Of a stretch of DNA of 64,000 bases, positions 8,518 through 17,514 are shown piece after piece. The position numbers and the translations under genes are program-made. The DNA comes from Streptomyces sp. SAT1 (GTDB lineage Bacteria; Actinomycetota; Actinomycetes; Streptomycetales; Streptomycetaceae). Every line of letters begins with the position of its first letter. Within the stretch, counting starts at the first letter, position 1. The stretch covers positions 3,695,501 to 3,759,500 of the forward strand of contig NZ_CP015849.1 in the NCBI RefSeq assembly GCF_001654495.1, written 5' to 3'. The notes under the pieces were generated by a model. It had not been told where the DNA came from. It ran no database searches and saw only the letters and a list, made by a program, of their open reading frames with translations.

Positions 8518-10031
8518 CGGCCCGCGGCGCGCAGACCGGCGAGGACGCGGGGAAGGCAGCCGGCGCCCGGGACACCGAGGACCTCGACGTCGAGGAGGCG
8601 CTCGCGCTCGCGAACGGCGGCGCGGGTCACCTCACGGGCAGCGGCGACCTCTGCGGTGGCGGCCACCTGCCCGGCGGCAGCCACCTGCCCGGCCCCGGCG
8701 GCGGCTTCGGCCCCGGCCACCGGACCGGCGGCGGCCCCGCCTCCGCAGCGGACGGCGCCGCCTCCCCCGGACACGGGACCGGTTCCGGTCCGATCCCGTA
8801 CGGCACCCCGTATCTCTCGCAGACCGACCCGAGCACGACGTCCTGGCCCGCGGCCCGGGAGATCGCCGGCCGGGCCGCGCGGGGCACCGCCCGTCGCTCC
8901 CCCGTCTCGGTCGCCCTGGACGCCGCCCTGGGCCTGGTCCTGGCCGAGCCCGTCGCCGCCCTCACCGATCTGCCCTCCTTCGACACCTCAGCGATGGACG
9001 GCTGGGCGGTCGCCGGACCCGGGCCGTGGGACGTCCGCGAGGGCGGCTCCCTGGCCGGGGACGCGCAGCCCGAGCCGCTGACCGACGGCACGGCGACCCG
9101 CATCGCGACCGGCGCCCGGATCCCGCAGGACACCACCGCCGTGCTGCGTACCGAGCACGGCCGCACGGACGCCAAGGGCCGGCTGCACTCGGTCCGGGAG
9201 CTGAGCCACGGCCAGGACATCCGGCCCCGTGGACAGGAGTGCCGTTCCGGTGAGCACCTGCTGCCCGCCGGGACCCTGGTCACCCCGGCCGTGCTGGGCC
9301 TGGCGGCGGCGGCCGGGTACGACACGCTGACCGCCGTACCCCGGCCGCGCGTCGACGTGTTCGTGCTCGGCGACGAACTGCTCACCGAGGGCCTGCCCCG
9401 AGAGGGCCGGATCCGGGACGCGCTCGGCCCGATGCTGCCGTCCTGGCTGCGTGCGCTGGGCGCCGAGGTGGCCTCGGTCCGCCGTATCGGAGACGACGCC
9501 AAGGCGCTGCAGAAAGCCCTGAGCCGGTCCGCCGCCGATCTCATCGTCACCACCGGGGGCACCGCCGCCGGGCCCGTCGACCATGTCCGCCCCACCCTGC
9601 GCAGCCTCGGCGCCGATCTCCTGGTGGACGGTGTCGATGTACGCCCCGGCCATCCCATGCTGCTGGCCCGCACCAAGGAGGACCAGCACCTCGTCGGGCT
9701 GCCCGGCAACCCGCTCGCCGCCGTCTCCGGGCTGATCACGCTCGCCGAACCGCTGCTGCGCGTCCTGGCCGCGCGCCCGGCCCCGGAGCCGTACACGCTG
9801 CCGCTGCGGGACGCGGTGCACGGCCATCCGCACGACACCCGGCTCGTGCCCTCCGTACTGCGCGGCGACCATGCGGTCCCGCTGCGCTACAACGGGCCTG
9901 CCATGCTGCGGGGTGTCGCCGCGGCCGACGCGTTGGCCGTCGTACCGGCGGGCGGCCTTCGCGCGGGCCAGGAGGCCGAACTACTCGATCTGCCCTGGGC
10001 CGCCGCCGGAATCGGAGTGTGTTTCACGTGA
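8514..10031 (+). CDS. moeA: MoeA-like molybdopterin molybdotransferase
   Basis: A 505-residue MoeA/GephE-family protein, expected to insert molybdate into adenylylated molybdopterin. Residues 1-110 form a Gly/His/Pro-rich leader not usual for MoeA (about 410 residues in the family). The MoeA N-domain holds PSFDTSAMDGWAVAGPGPWD near residue 160 and IATGARIPQDTTAVLRTEHG near 200. The MoCF-binding domain carries VFVLGDELL near 285, VTTGGTAAGPVDHV near 345 and HLVGLPGNPLAAVSGL near 400. It is coupled to the upstream nucleotidyltransferase by ATGA. Its stop codon lies inside the parS motif at 10020-10035, and its end overlaps the potassium-channel gene. Confidence 0.85.
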   Translation: MTARGAQTGEDAGKAAGARDTEDLDVEEALALANGGAGHLTGSGDLCGGGHLPGGSHLPGPGGGFGPGHRTGGGPASAADGAASPGHGTGSGPIPYGTPYLSQTDPSTTSWPAAREIAGRAARGTARRSPVSVALDAALGLVLAEPVAALTDLPSFDTSAMDGWAVAGPGPWDVREGGSLAGDAQPEPLTDGTATRIATGARIPQDTTAVLRTEHGRTDAKGRLHSVRELSHGQDIRPRGQECRSGEHLLPAGTLVTPAVLGLAAAAGYDTLTAVPRPRVDVFVLGDELLTEGLPREGRIRDALGPMLPSWLRALGAEVASVRRIGDDAKALQKALSRSAADLIVTTGGTAAGPVDHVRPTLRSLGADLLVDGVDVRPGHPMLLARTKEDQHLVGLPGNPLAAVSGLITLAEPLLRVLAARPAPEPYTLPLRDAVHGHPHDTRLVPSVLRGDHAVPLRYNGPAMLRGVAAADALAVVPAGGLRAGQEAELLDLPWAAAGIGVCFT

Positions 10032-11125
10032 AACTTCCGGGCCATGATGCGATCGCCCGCCAGGCGGACGAGCATCTCGTGACCCATCGGGTGAAACTCC
10101 CGAGGAAACTCGTCGACCGTCCCATACGCCAGGTCGCGAAGCGACTTGCCATGGCACTGCTGGTGCTGGTGGTGACCGTCGTGGTCGTCTACGTCGACCG
10201 CGAGGGCTACCACGACAGCGCCGACCAGACCGTGGACCTCCTCGACTCGGCGTACTACGCGACGGTGACGCTCTCCACCACCGGGTACGGCGACATCACA
10301 CCTGTCAGCGACAGCGCCCGGCTCACCAACATCCTCGTCATCACGCCGCTGCGCGTGCTGTTCCTGATCATCCTCGTCGGCACCACGCTCGAAGTCCTCA
10401 CCGAGCGCACCCGTGAGGAATGGCGCCAGAGCCGCTGGAGGTCCACCTTGCGCGATCACACCGTCGTCGTCGGCTTCGGGACGAAGGGGCGGTCGGCGAT
10501 CCAGACCGTCTGCGCGACCGGACTGAAGAAACAGCAGGTCGTCGTGGTCGACCCCAGTTCCAAGGCGATCGACGTGGCCACGGCCGAGGGGTACGCCGGG
10601 GTCATCGGCGACGCCACGCGCAGCGAGGTGCTGAAGCGGGCGGAGGTCCACCGGGCGCGGCAGATCATCATCGCCACACAGCGGGACGACACGGCCGTCC
10701 TGGTGACGCTGACGGCCCGGCAGCTCAACCGGAGCGCGAAGATCGTCGCCGCGGTGCGCGAGGAGGAGAACGCCCCGCTGCTCAAGCAGTCCGGCGCGGA
10801 CGCCGTGATCACCAGCGCGAGCGCGGCCGGACGGCTGCTGGGCCTCTCGGTGCTCAGCCCGGCCGCCGGCATGGTCATGGAGGACCTCATCCAGCAGGGC
10901 AGCGGGCTGGACATCGTCGAACGGCCCGTCATAAAGGCCGAGACGGGCCGCAGTCCGCGCGAGATCGACGACCTGGTGGTCAGCGTCGTCCGCGGGCACC
11001 GGGTGCTCGGGTACGACGACCCGGCCGCCGCCTCCCTCCAGTTGACGGACCGCCTGATCACCATCGTGCGGGCCACGCCCGGCACGCAGGTCACCCCGGA
11101 CATCCGCCCGCTGCCGCAGGACTGA
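10019..11125 (+). CDS. Two-TM potassium channel with RCK (TrkA-N) domain
   Basis: A 368-residue K+ channel subunit of the KcsA/MthK type. One TM segment (about residues 42-60, LAMALLVLVVTVVVVYVDR) is followed by a pore loop with selectivity filter TTGYGD near residue 89 and a second TM (about 105-122). A cytoplasmic RCK/TrkA-N Rossmann domain starts near 148 (VVVGFGTKGRSAI), with a TrkA-C-like region after about 290. It would assemble as a tetramer gated by a ligand on the RCK ring. The start may be GTG 10019 or GTG 10028; both lie in or touch the parS palindrome, and neither has a strong ribosome site, so reinitiation after moeA is likely. Confidence 0.85.
   Translation: MFHVKLPGHDAIARQADEHLVTHRVKLPRKLVDRPIRQVAKRLAMALLVLVVTVVVVYVDREGYHDSADQTVDLLDSAYYATVTLSTTGYGDITPVSDSARLTNILVITPLRVLFLIILVGTTLEVLTERTREEWRQSRWRSTLRDHTVVVGFGTKGRSAIQTVCATGLKKQQVVVVDPSSKAIDVATAEGYAGVIGDATRSEVLKRAEVHRARQIIIATQRDDTAVLVTLTARQLNRSAKIVAAVREEENAPLLKQSGADAVITSASAAGRLLGLSVLSPAAGMVMEDLIQQGSGLDIVERPVIKAETGRSPREIDDLVVSVVRGHRVLGYDDPAAASLQLTDRLITIVRATPGTQVTPDIRPLPQD
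10020..10035. other. parS centromere-like site (ParB binding), site 1
   Basis: TGTTTCACGTGAAACT matches the parS consensus TGTTTCACGTGAAACA at 15 of 16 bases and contains the perfect 14-bp palindrome GTTTCACGTGAAAC at 10021-10034. Streptomyces chromosomes carry about twenty such sites clustered around oriC, where ParB loads for segregation. The motif spans the moeA stop codon and the candidate start codons of the channel gene. Confidence 0.85.
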
Positions 11126-11228
11126 TCGCCTGGGCCCTGGCGCCCGTGCGTCACCGGCCCGGCCCGGCCCGGCGCGCGGATGCCGCCGCCCGGTGGTGCG
11201 GGACGGGGCGAGGAGTAGCGTCGGCCCC

Positions 11229-12209
11229 ATGCATGCGATCACGATTCCCGAACCCGGTGGCCCCGAGGCGTTGGTGTGGGACGAGGTGCCGGATCCCGTG
11301 CCCGCCGAGGGGGAGGTGCTGGTCGAGGTGGTGGCCGGCGCCGTCAACCGGGCCGACATCCTGCAACGCCAGGGCCACTACGACCCGCCGCCCGGCGCCT
11401 CCCGCCACCCCGGCCTGGAGTGCTCCGGACGGATCGCCGCGCTCGGCCCCGGGGTGTCCGGCTGGGCGGTCGGCGACGAGGTGTGCGCCCTGCTCGCGGG
11501 CGGTGGCTACGCCGAGAAGACCGCCGTACCGGCCGGACAGCTGCTGCCCGTCCCGCAGGGCGTGGACCTGCGGCAGGCGGCGGCCCTGCCCGAGGTGGTC
11601 TGCACCGTGTGGTCGAACGTCTTCATGGTCGCCCATCTGCGCCCCGGCGAGACCCTGCTCGTGCACGGCGGCTCCAGCGGTATCGGCACCATGGCGATCC
11701 AGCTGGCGAAGGCCGCCGGTGCGCGGGTCGCCGTCACGGCCGGCACCCGGGAGAAGCTGGACCGCTGCGCCGAGCTGGGCGCCGACATCCTGATCAACTA
11801 CCGCGAGCAGGACTTCGTCGAGGAGATCCGGCGGGCCACGGACGGGGCCGGCGCCGATGTCATCCTGGACAACATGGGTGCCAAGTACCTGGACCGCAAT
11901 GTCCGGGCGCTCGCCGTCAACGGCCGGCTCGCGATCATCGGCATGCAGGGCGGCGCCAAGGGCGAGCTGAACATCGGCGCCCTGCTGGCCAAGCGGGGCG
12001 CGATCAGCGCGACCTCGCTGCGGGCCCGCCCGCTCGACGAGAAGGCGGCGATCGTGGCCGCCGTACGCGAGCACGTCTGGCCGCTGATCGCGGACGGGCA
12101 CGTCCGTCCGATCGTCGACCGCGAGGTGCCCATGCGCGACGCCGCGACCGCGCACCGGATCGTGGAGGAGAGCGGCCACATCGGCAAGGTGCTGCTGGTC
12201 GCCTCCTGA
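11229..12209 (+). CDS. NAD(P)H:quinone oxidoreductase, zinc-independent MDR family
   Basis: A 326-residue medium-chain reductase of the QOR type. The N-terminal GroES-like domain includes EVVAGAVNRADILQRQGHYD (near residue 35), a signature of quinone reductases. The cofactor domain has LVHGGSSGIGTMAIQLAKAA near 145 (AxxGxxG-like NADPH loop). No structural-zinc cysteine cluster is visible. GAGGAG lies at about 11209, slightly distant from ATG 11229, which follows the expected N-terminus MHAITIPEPGGPEAL. It stands alone between the channel gene and a convergent secreted protein. Confidence 0.88.
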   Translation: MHAITIPEPGGPEALVWDEVPDPVPAEGEVLVEVVAGAVNRADILQRQGHYDPPPGASRHPGLECSGRIAALGPGVSGWAVGDEVCALLAGGGYAEKTAVPAGQLLPVPQGVDLRQAAALPEVVCTVWSNVFMVAHLRPGETLLVHGGSSGIGTMAIQLAKAAGARVAVTAGTREKLDRCAELGADILINYREQDFVEEIRRATDGAGADVILDNMGAKYLDRNVRALAVNGRLAIIGMQGGAKGELNIGALLAKRGAISATSLRARPLDEKAAIVAAVREHVWPLIADGHVRPIVDREVPMRDAATAHRIVEESGHIGKVLLVAS

Positions 12210-12260
12210 CCGGCCGCGCACGGCCCGACCCGCGCTCCGGCCCGACCCGGACGGACGTCT

Positions 12261-12920
12261 CTAGGTCCGGCGCACCCGCAGGGCGATGAACGCCAGCCCC
12301 AGACCGAGCCCGATCAGGACCAGTCCGCTGCCGAGCGGCAGCATCTCCAGGACCGGACCGGCCGCGGTACCGCCCGGCTGCCGGGGGGCGGACGGCCGGG
12401 CGGACGCGGACGCCAGGGGGGCGGCGGACGCCCCGGGCGAGCGGGAGGCGGCCGTCGGCGTACCGGGCGAGGAGGCATCCCGACGGCCCTCCCCGTCCTG
12501 CCACGGCGGTCGGCGGTCGCCGTCCTTCACCCCGTCCTCGTGCCGGTGCGCCCGCCCCGGGCGCCGCCCCTCGTCCTCGTCGTCCTCGCCGGACGGCTCG
12601 TGGCGGGAGGGCGGCGCCGCCGGGGAGGCGGCCTGGAGGAGGACCGGGGCGGCGGGCGCGGGGGACGAGGCGTGTGCCGGGTGTTCCGGGGCGGGCGGAC
12701 GCGCCGGGGCCGTCGAAGGTGCGGCGCGCGTCGCCGTGGCGGAGGGCATGGGTACGGGCGTCCCGGGCGCCGAGGCGGAGGGCGACGGGCCGGGCGGCTG
12801 CGGCTGCGGCTGCGCCGAGGCGGCGCCGCCGGACAGGACCAGCGCCGCCAGCAGGACCGGTACCGGCGCGATCAGCCGTCCCGCCGCCCCCGGCGCGGTG
12901 CGCGGCAGCCATGGAGTCAC
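12261..12920 (-). CDS. Proline-rich secreted or cell-wall protein with C-terminal TM anchor
   Basis: A 219-residue protein of unknown function. A signal peptide (about residues 1-36) ends ALVLSGGAASAQP. The body is Pro/Ala/Ser-rich with an acidic stretch (GEDDEDEG) near residue 113 and an Arg/His/Asp-rich segment after it. A C-terminal hydrophobic helix (LGSGLVLIGLGLGLAFIAL, about 196-214) precedes a short basic tail RVRRT, the layout of a wall-spanning, membrane-anchored protein; no LPXTG motif is seen. The start is GTG 12920. No domain recognised. Confidence 0.6.
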   Translation of the reverse strand: MTPWLPRTAPGAAGRLIAPVPVLLAALVLSGGAASAQPQPQPPGPSPSASAPGTPVPMPSATATRAAPSTAPARPPAPEHPAHASSPAPAAPVLLQAASPAAPPSRHEPSGEDDEDEGRRPGRAHRHEDGVKDGDRRPPWQDGEGRRDASSPGTPTAASRSPGASAAPLASASARPSAPRQPGGTAAGPVLEMLPLGSGLVLIGLGLGLAFIALRVRRT

Positions 12921-13141
12921 CCCGGGGACCCCCTCACGGTGGCCGGTCAGTGGTTCAGTGCCACCACAGTCACATCACCGGAGCGATCCGGCATTCCGGG
13001 TTCGGCCGCCGGGTCGAATCCCCGGTGCGGCCCGGCCGGGGCGACCGCGCCGCCGGCCGACGCCCCGGGCGCGGCACGGTGGATCACCGTCCGCGGGGGG
13101 CACCGGGGAGGTGAAGGGTACGGGTGCGAGAGAATGGCGGT

Positions 13142-13684
13142 ATGGAGATGCCGAGGAACGAACGGTCGCCGGAGAATCCGCAGATCCTGGTCGTGGGCCA
13201 GGACGGCATGGCGCTCGGAGGCGGCGGGGACGACGACTCGCACGAGACCCCGGTCACGGCGCAGGTGGAGCAGCCCGCCAAGGTCATGCGGATCGGCAGC
13301 ATGATCAAACAGCTGCTGGAAGAGGTGCGGGTCGCCCCGCTGGACGACGCCAGCCGGGCCCGGCTCAAGGAGATCCACGCCAGCTCGGTCAAGGAGCTGG
13401 AGGACGGCCTGGCGCCGGAACTGGTCGAGGAGCTGGAGCGCCTCTCGCTGCCGTTCACCGACGAGGGCACCCCCAGCGACGCGGAGCTGCGGATCGCGCA
13501 GGCGCAGCTGGTGGGCTGGCTGGAGGGCCTCTTCCACGGGATCCAGACCACCCTGTTCGCCCAGCAGATGGCCGCCCGCGCCCAGCTGGAGCAGATGCGC
13601 CGCGCCCTGCCGCCGGGCGTCGGCCACGAGGGCGTCGTCGAGGACCCGCGCACGGGCGGCCGCTCCGGCGGCCCGTACCTGTAG
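13142..13684 (+). CDS. bpa: Bacterial proteasome activator Bpa (PafE family)
   Basis: A 180-residue member of the DUF2587/Bpa family, an ATP-independent ring activator that opens the 20S proteasome gate and delivers unfolded substrates. After a flexible N-terminus, a four-helix region covers about residues 45-155 (QVEQPAKVMRIGSMIKQLLE; LRIAQAQLVGWLEGLFHGIQ). The extreme C-terminus is GGPYL, close to the GQYL tail that docks mycobacterial Bpa into the proteasome. The ATG at 13142 has only a weak ribosome site; ATG 13148 is an alternative. A strong hairpin terminator follows. Confidence 0.88.
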   Translation: MEMPRNERSPENPQILVVGQDGMALGGGGDDDSHETPVTAQVEQPAKVMRIGSMIKQLLEEVRVAPLDDASRARLKEIHASSVKELEDGLAPELVEELERLSLPFTDEGTPSDAELRIAQAQLVGWLEGLFHGIQTTLFAQQMAARAQLEQMRRALPPGVGHEGVVEDPRTGGRSGGPYL

Positions 13685-13728
13685 ACCGCGCACCGGCCGC
13701 CTCCGGCCGCACGCACACGGACATGAGC

Positions 13729-13767
13729 GGAGGAGGGCCCGGCAGCCTCGCTGCCGGGCCCTCCTCC
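13729..13767. terminator. Bidirectional hairpin terminator between bpa and a kinase gene
   Basis: Perfect 18-bp arms (13729-13746 and 13750-13767) around a 3-base CTC loop, between the convergent bpa gene and the minus-strand kinase gene ending at 13796. There is no T-run, which is normal for Streptomyces. Confidence 0.85.
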
Positions 13768-13795
13768 GTGTCCGTTCGCCGAGCGAGGCCGCCGG

Positions 13796-15469
13796 TCAGG
13801 ACGTCGCCGGGTCGCCCGTCGACACGTAGAGCTGGATCGTCGGCATGTTCTTCGGGTCGACGTCCGTGTCGGCGGCGGGGAACTGGCTCATGACCGTGCC
13901 CTGGCCGTAGGTGTTCTCATCCTGCTTGACCTCCTTCAGGTGCCAGCCGGCCGCCTGGAGGCACTCCTTGACCGAGCCGATGTACTTGAACTGGAAGTTC
14001 GGCACCTTGATCAGCTTGGGGTCGTTGTACGACTCCTGCGGTTCCTTGCAGGCGCTCGCGCTGATCGTCTTCGAGGTGTCGGGGCCGCGGTGTCCCTCGA
14101 CGGGGGCCGAGGAGGATCCGGGGCTCGCGCTCGTGCCGGTGTCGTCGCCCTTGGCCTTGTCGTCGTCACCGCCGCCGTTCAGGAGCAGCGCGGCGATCAG
14201 ACCGGCGACGGCGATCACGGCGACGGCCGCCGAGGCGAGGATGACCACCTTGTTGTTCCCCCGGCCGCCCGGCGAGCCGCCCGAGGAGGCCGGCGGGGAC
14301 TGCGGGGAGAGGTTGTACGGCGGGGGCGTCGACGCCTGCTGCGGGGCGTACGGCGAGGCGGCGGGCGGGGTCTGGTACCCGGCCGCCTGCTGCGGATAGC
14401 CGTACGACGGCGTGGGGGCGGGGCCCGGGGCCGGGGTGCCGTACGGGTGCGGCGCCGGGGCGGGCTGGTACGGCGTGTGCACCTGGCCGGCGACCGGCGG
14501 CGCGGCGTCGACCGGCGGGAACACCGCGGAGCCGACGCCCGCGCCGCTCGGCGCCTGGGAACCCGGGACGATGCTGGGCGGGGCCGCCTGGAAGGAGGCC
14601 GCCACGCGCAGGCACTCGTCGCGCATCGACTCGGCGCTCGGGAAGCGCTCGTTGGGGTTCTTCTTCAGCGCGCGGGCGACCAGCGCGTCCACCGCCGGGG
14701 GCAGCGCGCGGTTGACCGAGGAGGGCGCGACCGGCTCCTCCTGCACATGCGCGTACGCGATGGCCAGCGGCGAGTCAGCGTCGAACGGCAGCCGCCCGGT
14801 GACCAGCTGGAACAGCATGATGCCGACCGAGTACAGGTCGGAGCGCGCGTCCACGCCACGGCCCAGGGCCTGTTCGGGCGAGAGGTACTGCGGGGTGCCG
14901 ACGACCATGCCGGTCTGGGTCATCGAGGTGACGCCGGACTGCATGGCGCGGGCGATGCCGAAGTCCATGACCTTGACGACGCCGCGCTTGGTCACCATCA
15001 CGTTGCCCGGCTTGATGTCCCGGTGGACCAGGCCCATCTCGTGGCTGATCTCCAGGGCGGCCAGCACATCGGCGGTGACCTTCAGCGCCTGGTCGGCGGG
15101 CATCGCGCCCTGCCGGCGCACGTCCTCGTCGAGCACCGAGCCCAGCGGCCGGCCCTCGACGTACTCCATGACGATGTACGGCGTCGTCATGGAGTCCAGC
15201 GTGTCCTCGCCGGTGTCGAACACCGAGACGATGTTGGTGTGCGTGAGCTTGGCCACCGCCTGGGCCTCGCGGCGGAACCGCTCGCGGAACGCCGGTTCCC
15301 GGCCCAGCTCGGTGTGGAGTGTCTTGATCGCGACCTGGCGGTCGAGCACGGAGTCGTAGGCGAGATGGACCGAGGCCATGCCGCCCTCGCCGAGCAAGTC
15401 GCGCAGCTGGTACCGGCCGCCGGCCAGCGCCCGCCCCGCGAACCGGCTCTGTGCGCCGTCCTGGCTCAT
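13796..15469 (-). CDS. PASTA-containing Ser/Thr protein kinase (PknB-like)
   Basis: A 557-residue membrane Ser/Thr kinase. The kinase domain (about residues 15-280) has the Gly loop LLGEGGMASVHLA, VAIKTL for the catalytic Lys, HRDIKPGNVMV for the catalytic loop and DFGIA for the Mg site. A Pro/Gln/Tyr/Ala-rich juxtamembrane linker follows, then a TM helix near 405-428 (ILASAAVAVIAVAGLIAALL). The outer region ends in a single PASTA-like domain (KVPNFQFKYIGSVKECLQAA). PASTA kinases sense cell-wall fragments. The ATG at 15469 begins MSQDGAQSRFAG; longer in-frame starts run back into the neighbouring gene and are rejected. It is divergent from a second kinase. Confidence 0.9.
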   Translation of the reverse strand: MSQDGAQSRFAGRALAGGRYQLRDLLGEGGMASVHLAYDSVLDRQVAIKTLHTELGREPAFRERFRREAQAVAKLTHTNIVSVFDTGEDTLDSMTTPYIVMEYVEGRPLGSVLDEDVRRQGAMPADQALKVTADVLAALEISHEMGLVHRDIKPGNVMVTKRGVVKVMDFGIARAMQSGVTSMTQTGMVVGTPQYLSPEQALGRGVDARSDLYSVGIMLFQLVTGRLPFDADSPLAIAYAHVQEEPVAPSSVNRALPPAVDALVARALKKNPNERFPSAESMRDECLRVAASFQAAPPSIVPGSQAPSGAGVGSAVFPPVDAAPPVAGQVHTPYQPAPAPHPYGTPAPGPAPTPSYGYPQQAAGYQTPPAASPYAPQQASTPPPYNLSPQSPPASSGGSPGGRGNNKVVILASAAVAVIAVAGLIAALLLNGGGDDDKAKGDDTGTSASPGSSSAPVEGHRGPDTSKTISASACKEPQESYNDPKLIKVPNFQFKYIGSVKECLQAAGWHLKEVKQDENTYGQGTVMSQFPAADTDVDPKNMPTIQLYVSTGDPATS

Positions 15470-15871
15470 CTTCTGCGTCCCCCATGTAGCGCGCGGCGGC
15501 AGCGGCTGCCTCGCGCGCGATCGGCTGTCCGTCGACGGTCCCCGGGACCGGACGTGACCTGACCTCATGTCCGGATCTCGATGATCGGAAGTGTTATTCC
15601 CGGCCAAGTCTGCCCCAGGGCACCGACACGTCAAGCTCGGTGCCCGTTCCGTGACCGTACGCGAAAGAAGCGTCGCGCAAGCGTTACAGCGGTCGTACGG
15701 CCGGTACACGGGATTTGCACGACGGCAGCCGCTCGCGGTTTGATGGCCGGTCCGTCCCGGACCGGTCCCCGCGGTGAACCCGGACCGGCGGCTTGCGCCG
15801 AGCCTGTAGCGTGGCCGACGAAGACCGTGACAACACCGCGCACCCGCGGGCAGAAACGACGGCGAGGACTG
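15470..15871. other. 402-bp divergent promoter region between two kinase genes
   Basis: No gene is seen here. The region must hold the promoters of both kinases; I could not assign convincing -10/-35 boxes. Several GGTC/GACC-rich short dyads are present (for example around 15745-15770), none long enough to call. Confidence 0.5.
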
Positions 15872-17506
15872 ATGGACCAGACGCAACGCGCCCAGGGCCC
15901 GTCCGACCCCGAGGCGTCTGGCGGCGGCGGCATGTCGGACATGCCGGAGATGTGGGGCAACGGCGGTCTGGTCGGCGACGGCCGGTACCGGCTGACGCAC
16001 CGGCTCGGCCGGGGCGGCATGGCCGAGGTGTTCGCGGCCGAGGACGTACGGCTGGGCCGCACGGTCGCCGTCAAGCTGCTCCGCGCGGACCTGGCCGAGG
16101 ACCCCGTCTCCAAGGCCCGCTTCACGCGCGAGGCGCAGTCCGTGGCCGGTCTCAACCACCACGCGATCGTCGCCGTGTACGACTCCGGCGAGGACGTCGT
16201 GGGCGGCCAGTCCGTGCCGTACATCGTGATGGAGCTGGTCGAGGGCCGCACCATCCGCGACCTGCTGCTCAACGCCGAGGCGCCGGGCCCCGAGCAGGCG
16301 CTGATCATCGTCTCCGGAGTCCTTGAGGCGCTGGCCTACTCGCACCAGCACGGCATCGTGCACCGCGACATCAAGCCCGCCAACGTCATCATCACCGACC
16401 ACGGCGCCGTGAAGGTGATGGACTTCGGCATCGCCCGCGCCCTGCACGGGGCGTCCACGACGATGACGCAGACCGGCATGGTGATGGGCACCCCGCAGTA
16501 CCTCTCCCCGGAGCAGGCCCTCGGCAAGGCCGTCGACCACCGCTCCGACCTGTACGCCACCGGCTGCCTGCTGTACGAACTCCTCGCGCTGCGTCCTCCG
16601 TTCACCGGCGAGACCCCGCTGTCGGTGGTCTACCAGCACGTCCAGGACATGCCGGTGCCGCCGTCGTCGACCTCGGGCGGCGCCTGCCCGCCCGAACTCG
16701 ACGGCCTGGTCATGCGCTCGCTCGCCAAGGAGCCCGACGACCGGTTCCAGACCGCCGAGGAGATGCGCGGCCTGGTCCAGTACTCCCTCCAGATGCTCTA
16801 CGAGCAGGGCGGCCACACCGGCACCTGGAACACCGGTCCGGTGGCGGCCCCCGACGCCCGGCACACCCCGGCGTCCGGCTTCGCCGGCACGACGGTGATG
16901 CCGCACCACGGCGAGGCCCACGCCGGCACCACGCAGATCCCGCAGCCGATCCTGCCCTCCGGGTACGGGAACCGCGACGACGGCGGCTTCGAGGGGCACG
17001 GCAACCGGCGCGAGGGCGGCCGGGGCAAGCTGTGGATCCTCGCCGTGCTCGCGGTGGTCGCCATCGCGGCGGGCGTGGCGCTGGCTCTGCACAGCACCGG
17101 CGGCAAGGGCGGTGACGGCGGCACCACCGGCACCACCACCTCGCCCTCGGCCACCCAGTCCACCCAGGACGACCAGCCCAGCTCCAGCCCGACCGACGAC
17201 TCGACCGGGCAGCCCTCGGACTCGTCCACCGACACCGGATCGGGTTCGGCGGGCTCCGGCTGGGACCACAAGCCCTCGCAGCGGCCGTCGTGGTCGCCGT
17301 CCCAGAAGCCCACGGACGACACGAGCGACGAGCCCTCGGAAGAGCCCTCCCACGAGGCATCCAGCCCGCCGGCGCAGACGACGCCGCCCGGCGGCGGCAG
17401 CGGCGGCACCAACAACTCCCCGCCGCCGACCGGCGGGACGAACGAGGGCACCGGTGACGGCGGCGGCACCCCCGGCACCTCGGACGGCGCCGCGGGCGAC
17501 CACTGA
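15872..17506 (+). CDS. Membrane Ser/Thr protein kinase without PASTA domains
   Basis: A 544-residue kinase. The domain spans about residues 38-300: LGRGGMAEVFAAEDVRLG, VAVKLL, HRDIKPANVII and DFGIA are all intact, so it should be active. A linker, then a TM helix near 387-407 (LWILAVLAVVAIAAGVALAL), precedes an outer segment of about 135 residues that is almost wholly Ser/Thr/Pro/Gly/Asp and lacks PASTA repeats. ATG 15872 is preceded by GGCGAGG. The N-terminal 35 residues are Gly/Met-rich. It is a close paralogue of the divergent PASTA kinase and ends in a strong hairpin terminator. Confidence 0.88.
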   Translation: MDQTQRAQGPSDPEASGGGGMSDMPEMWGNGGLVGDGRYRLTHRLGRGGMAEVFAAEDVRLGRTVAVKLLRADLAEDPVSKARFTREAQSVAGLNHHAIVAVYDSGEDVVGGQSVPYIVMELVEGRTIRDLLLNAEAPGPEQALIIVSGVLEALAYSHQHGIVHRDIKPANVIITDHGAVKVMDFGIARALHGASTTMTQTGMVMGTPQYLSPEQALGKAVDHRSDLYATGCLLYELLALRPPFTGETPLSVVYQHVQDMPVPPSSTSGGACPPELDGLVMRSLAKEPDDRFQTAEEMRGLVQYSLQMLYEQGGHTGTWNTGPVAAPDARHTPASGFAGTTVMPHHGEAHAGTTQIPQPILPSGYGNRDDGGFEGHGNRREGGRGKLWILAVLAVVAIAAGVALALHSTGGKGGDGGTTGTTTSPSATQSTQDDQPSSSPTDDSTGQPSDSSTDTGSGSAGSGWDHKPSQRPSWSPSQKPTDDTSDEPSEEPSHEASSPPAQTTPPGGGSGGTNNSPPPTGGTNEGTGDGGGTPGTSDGAAGDH

Positions 17507-17514
17507 GCACACCC

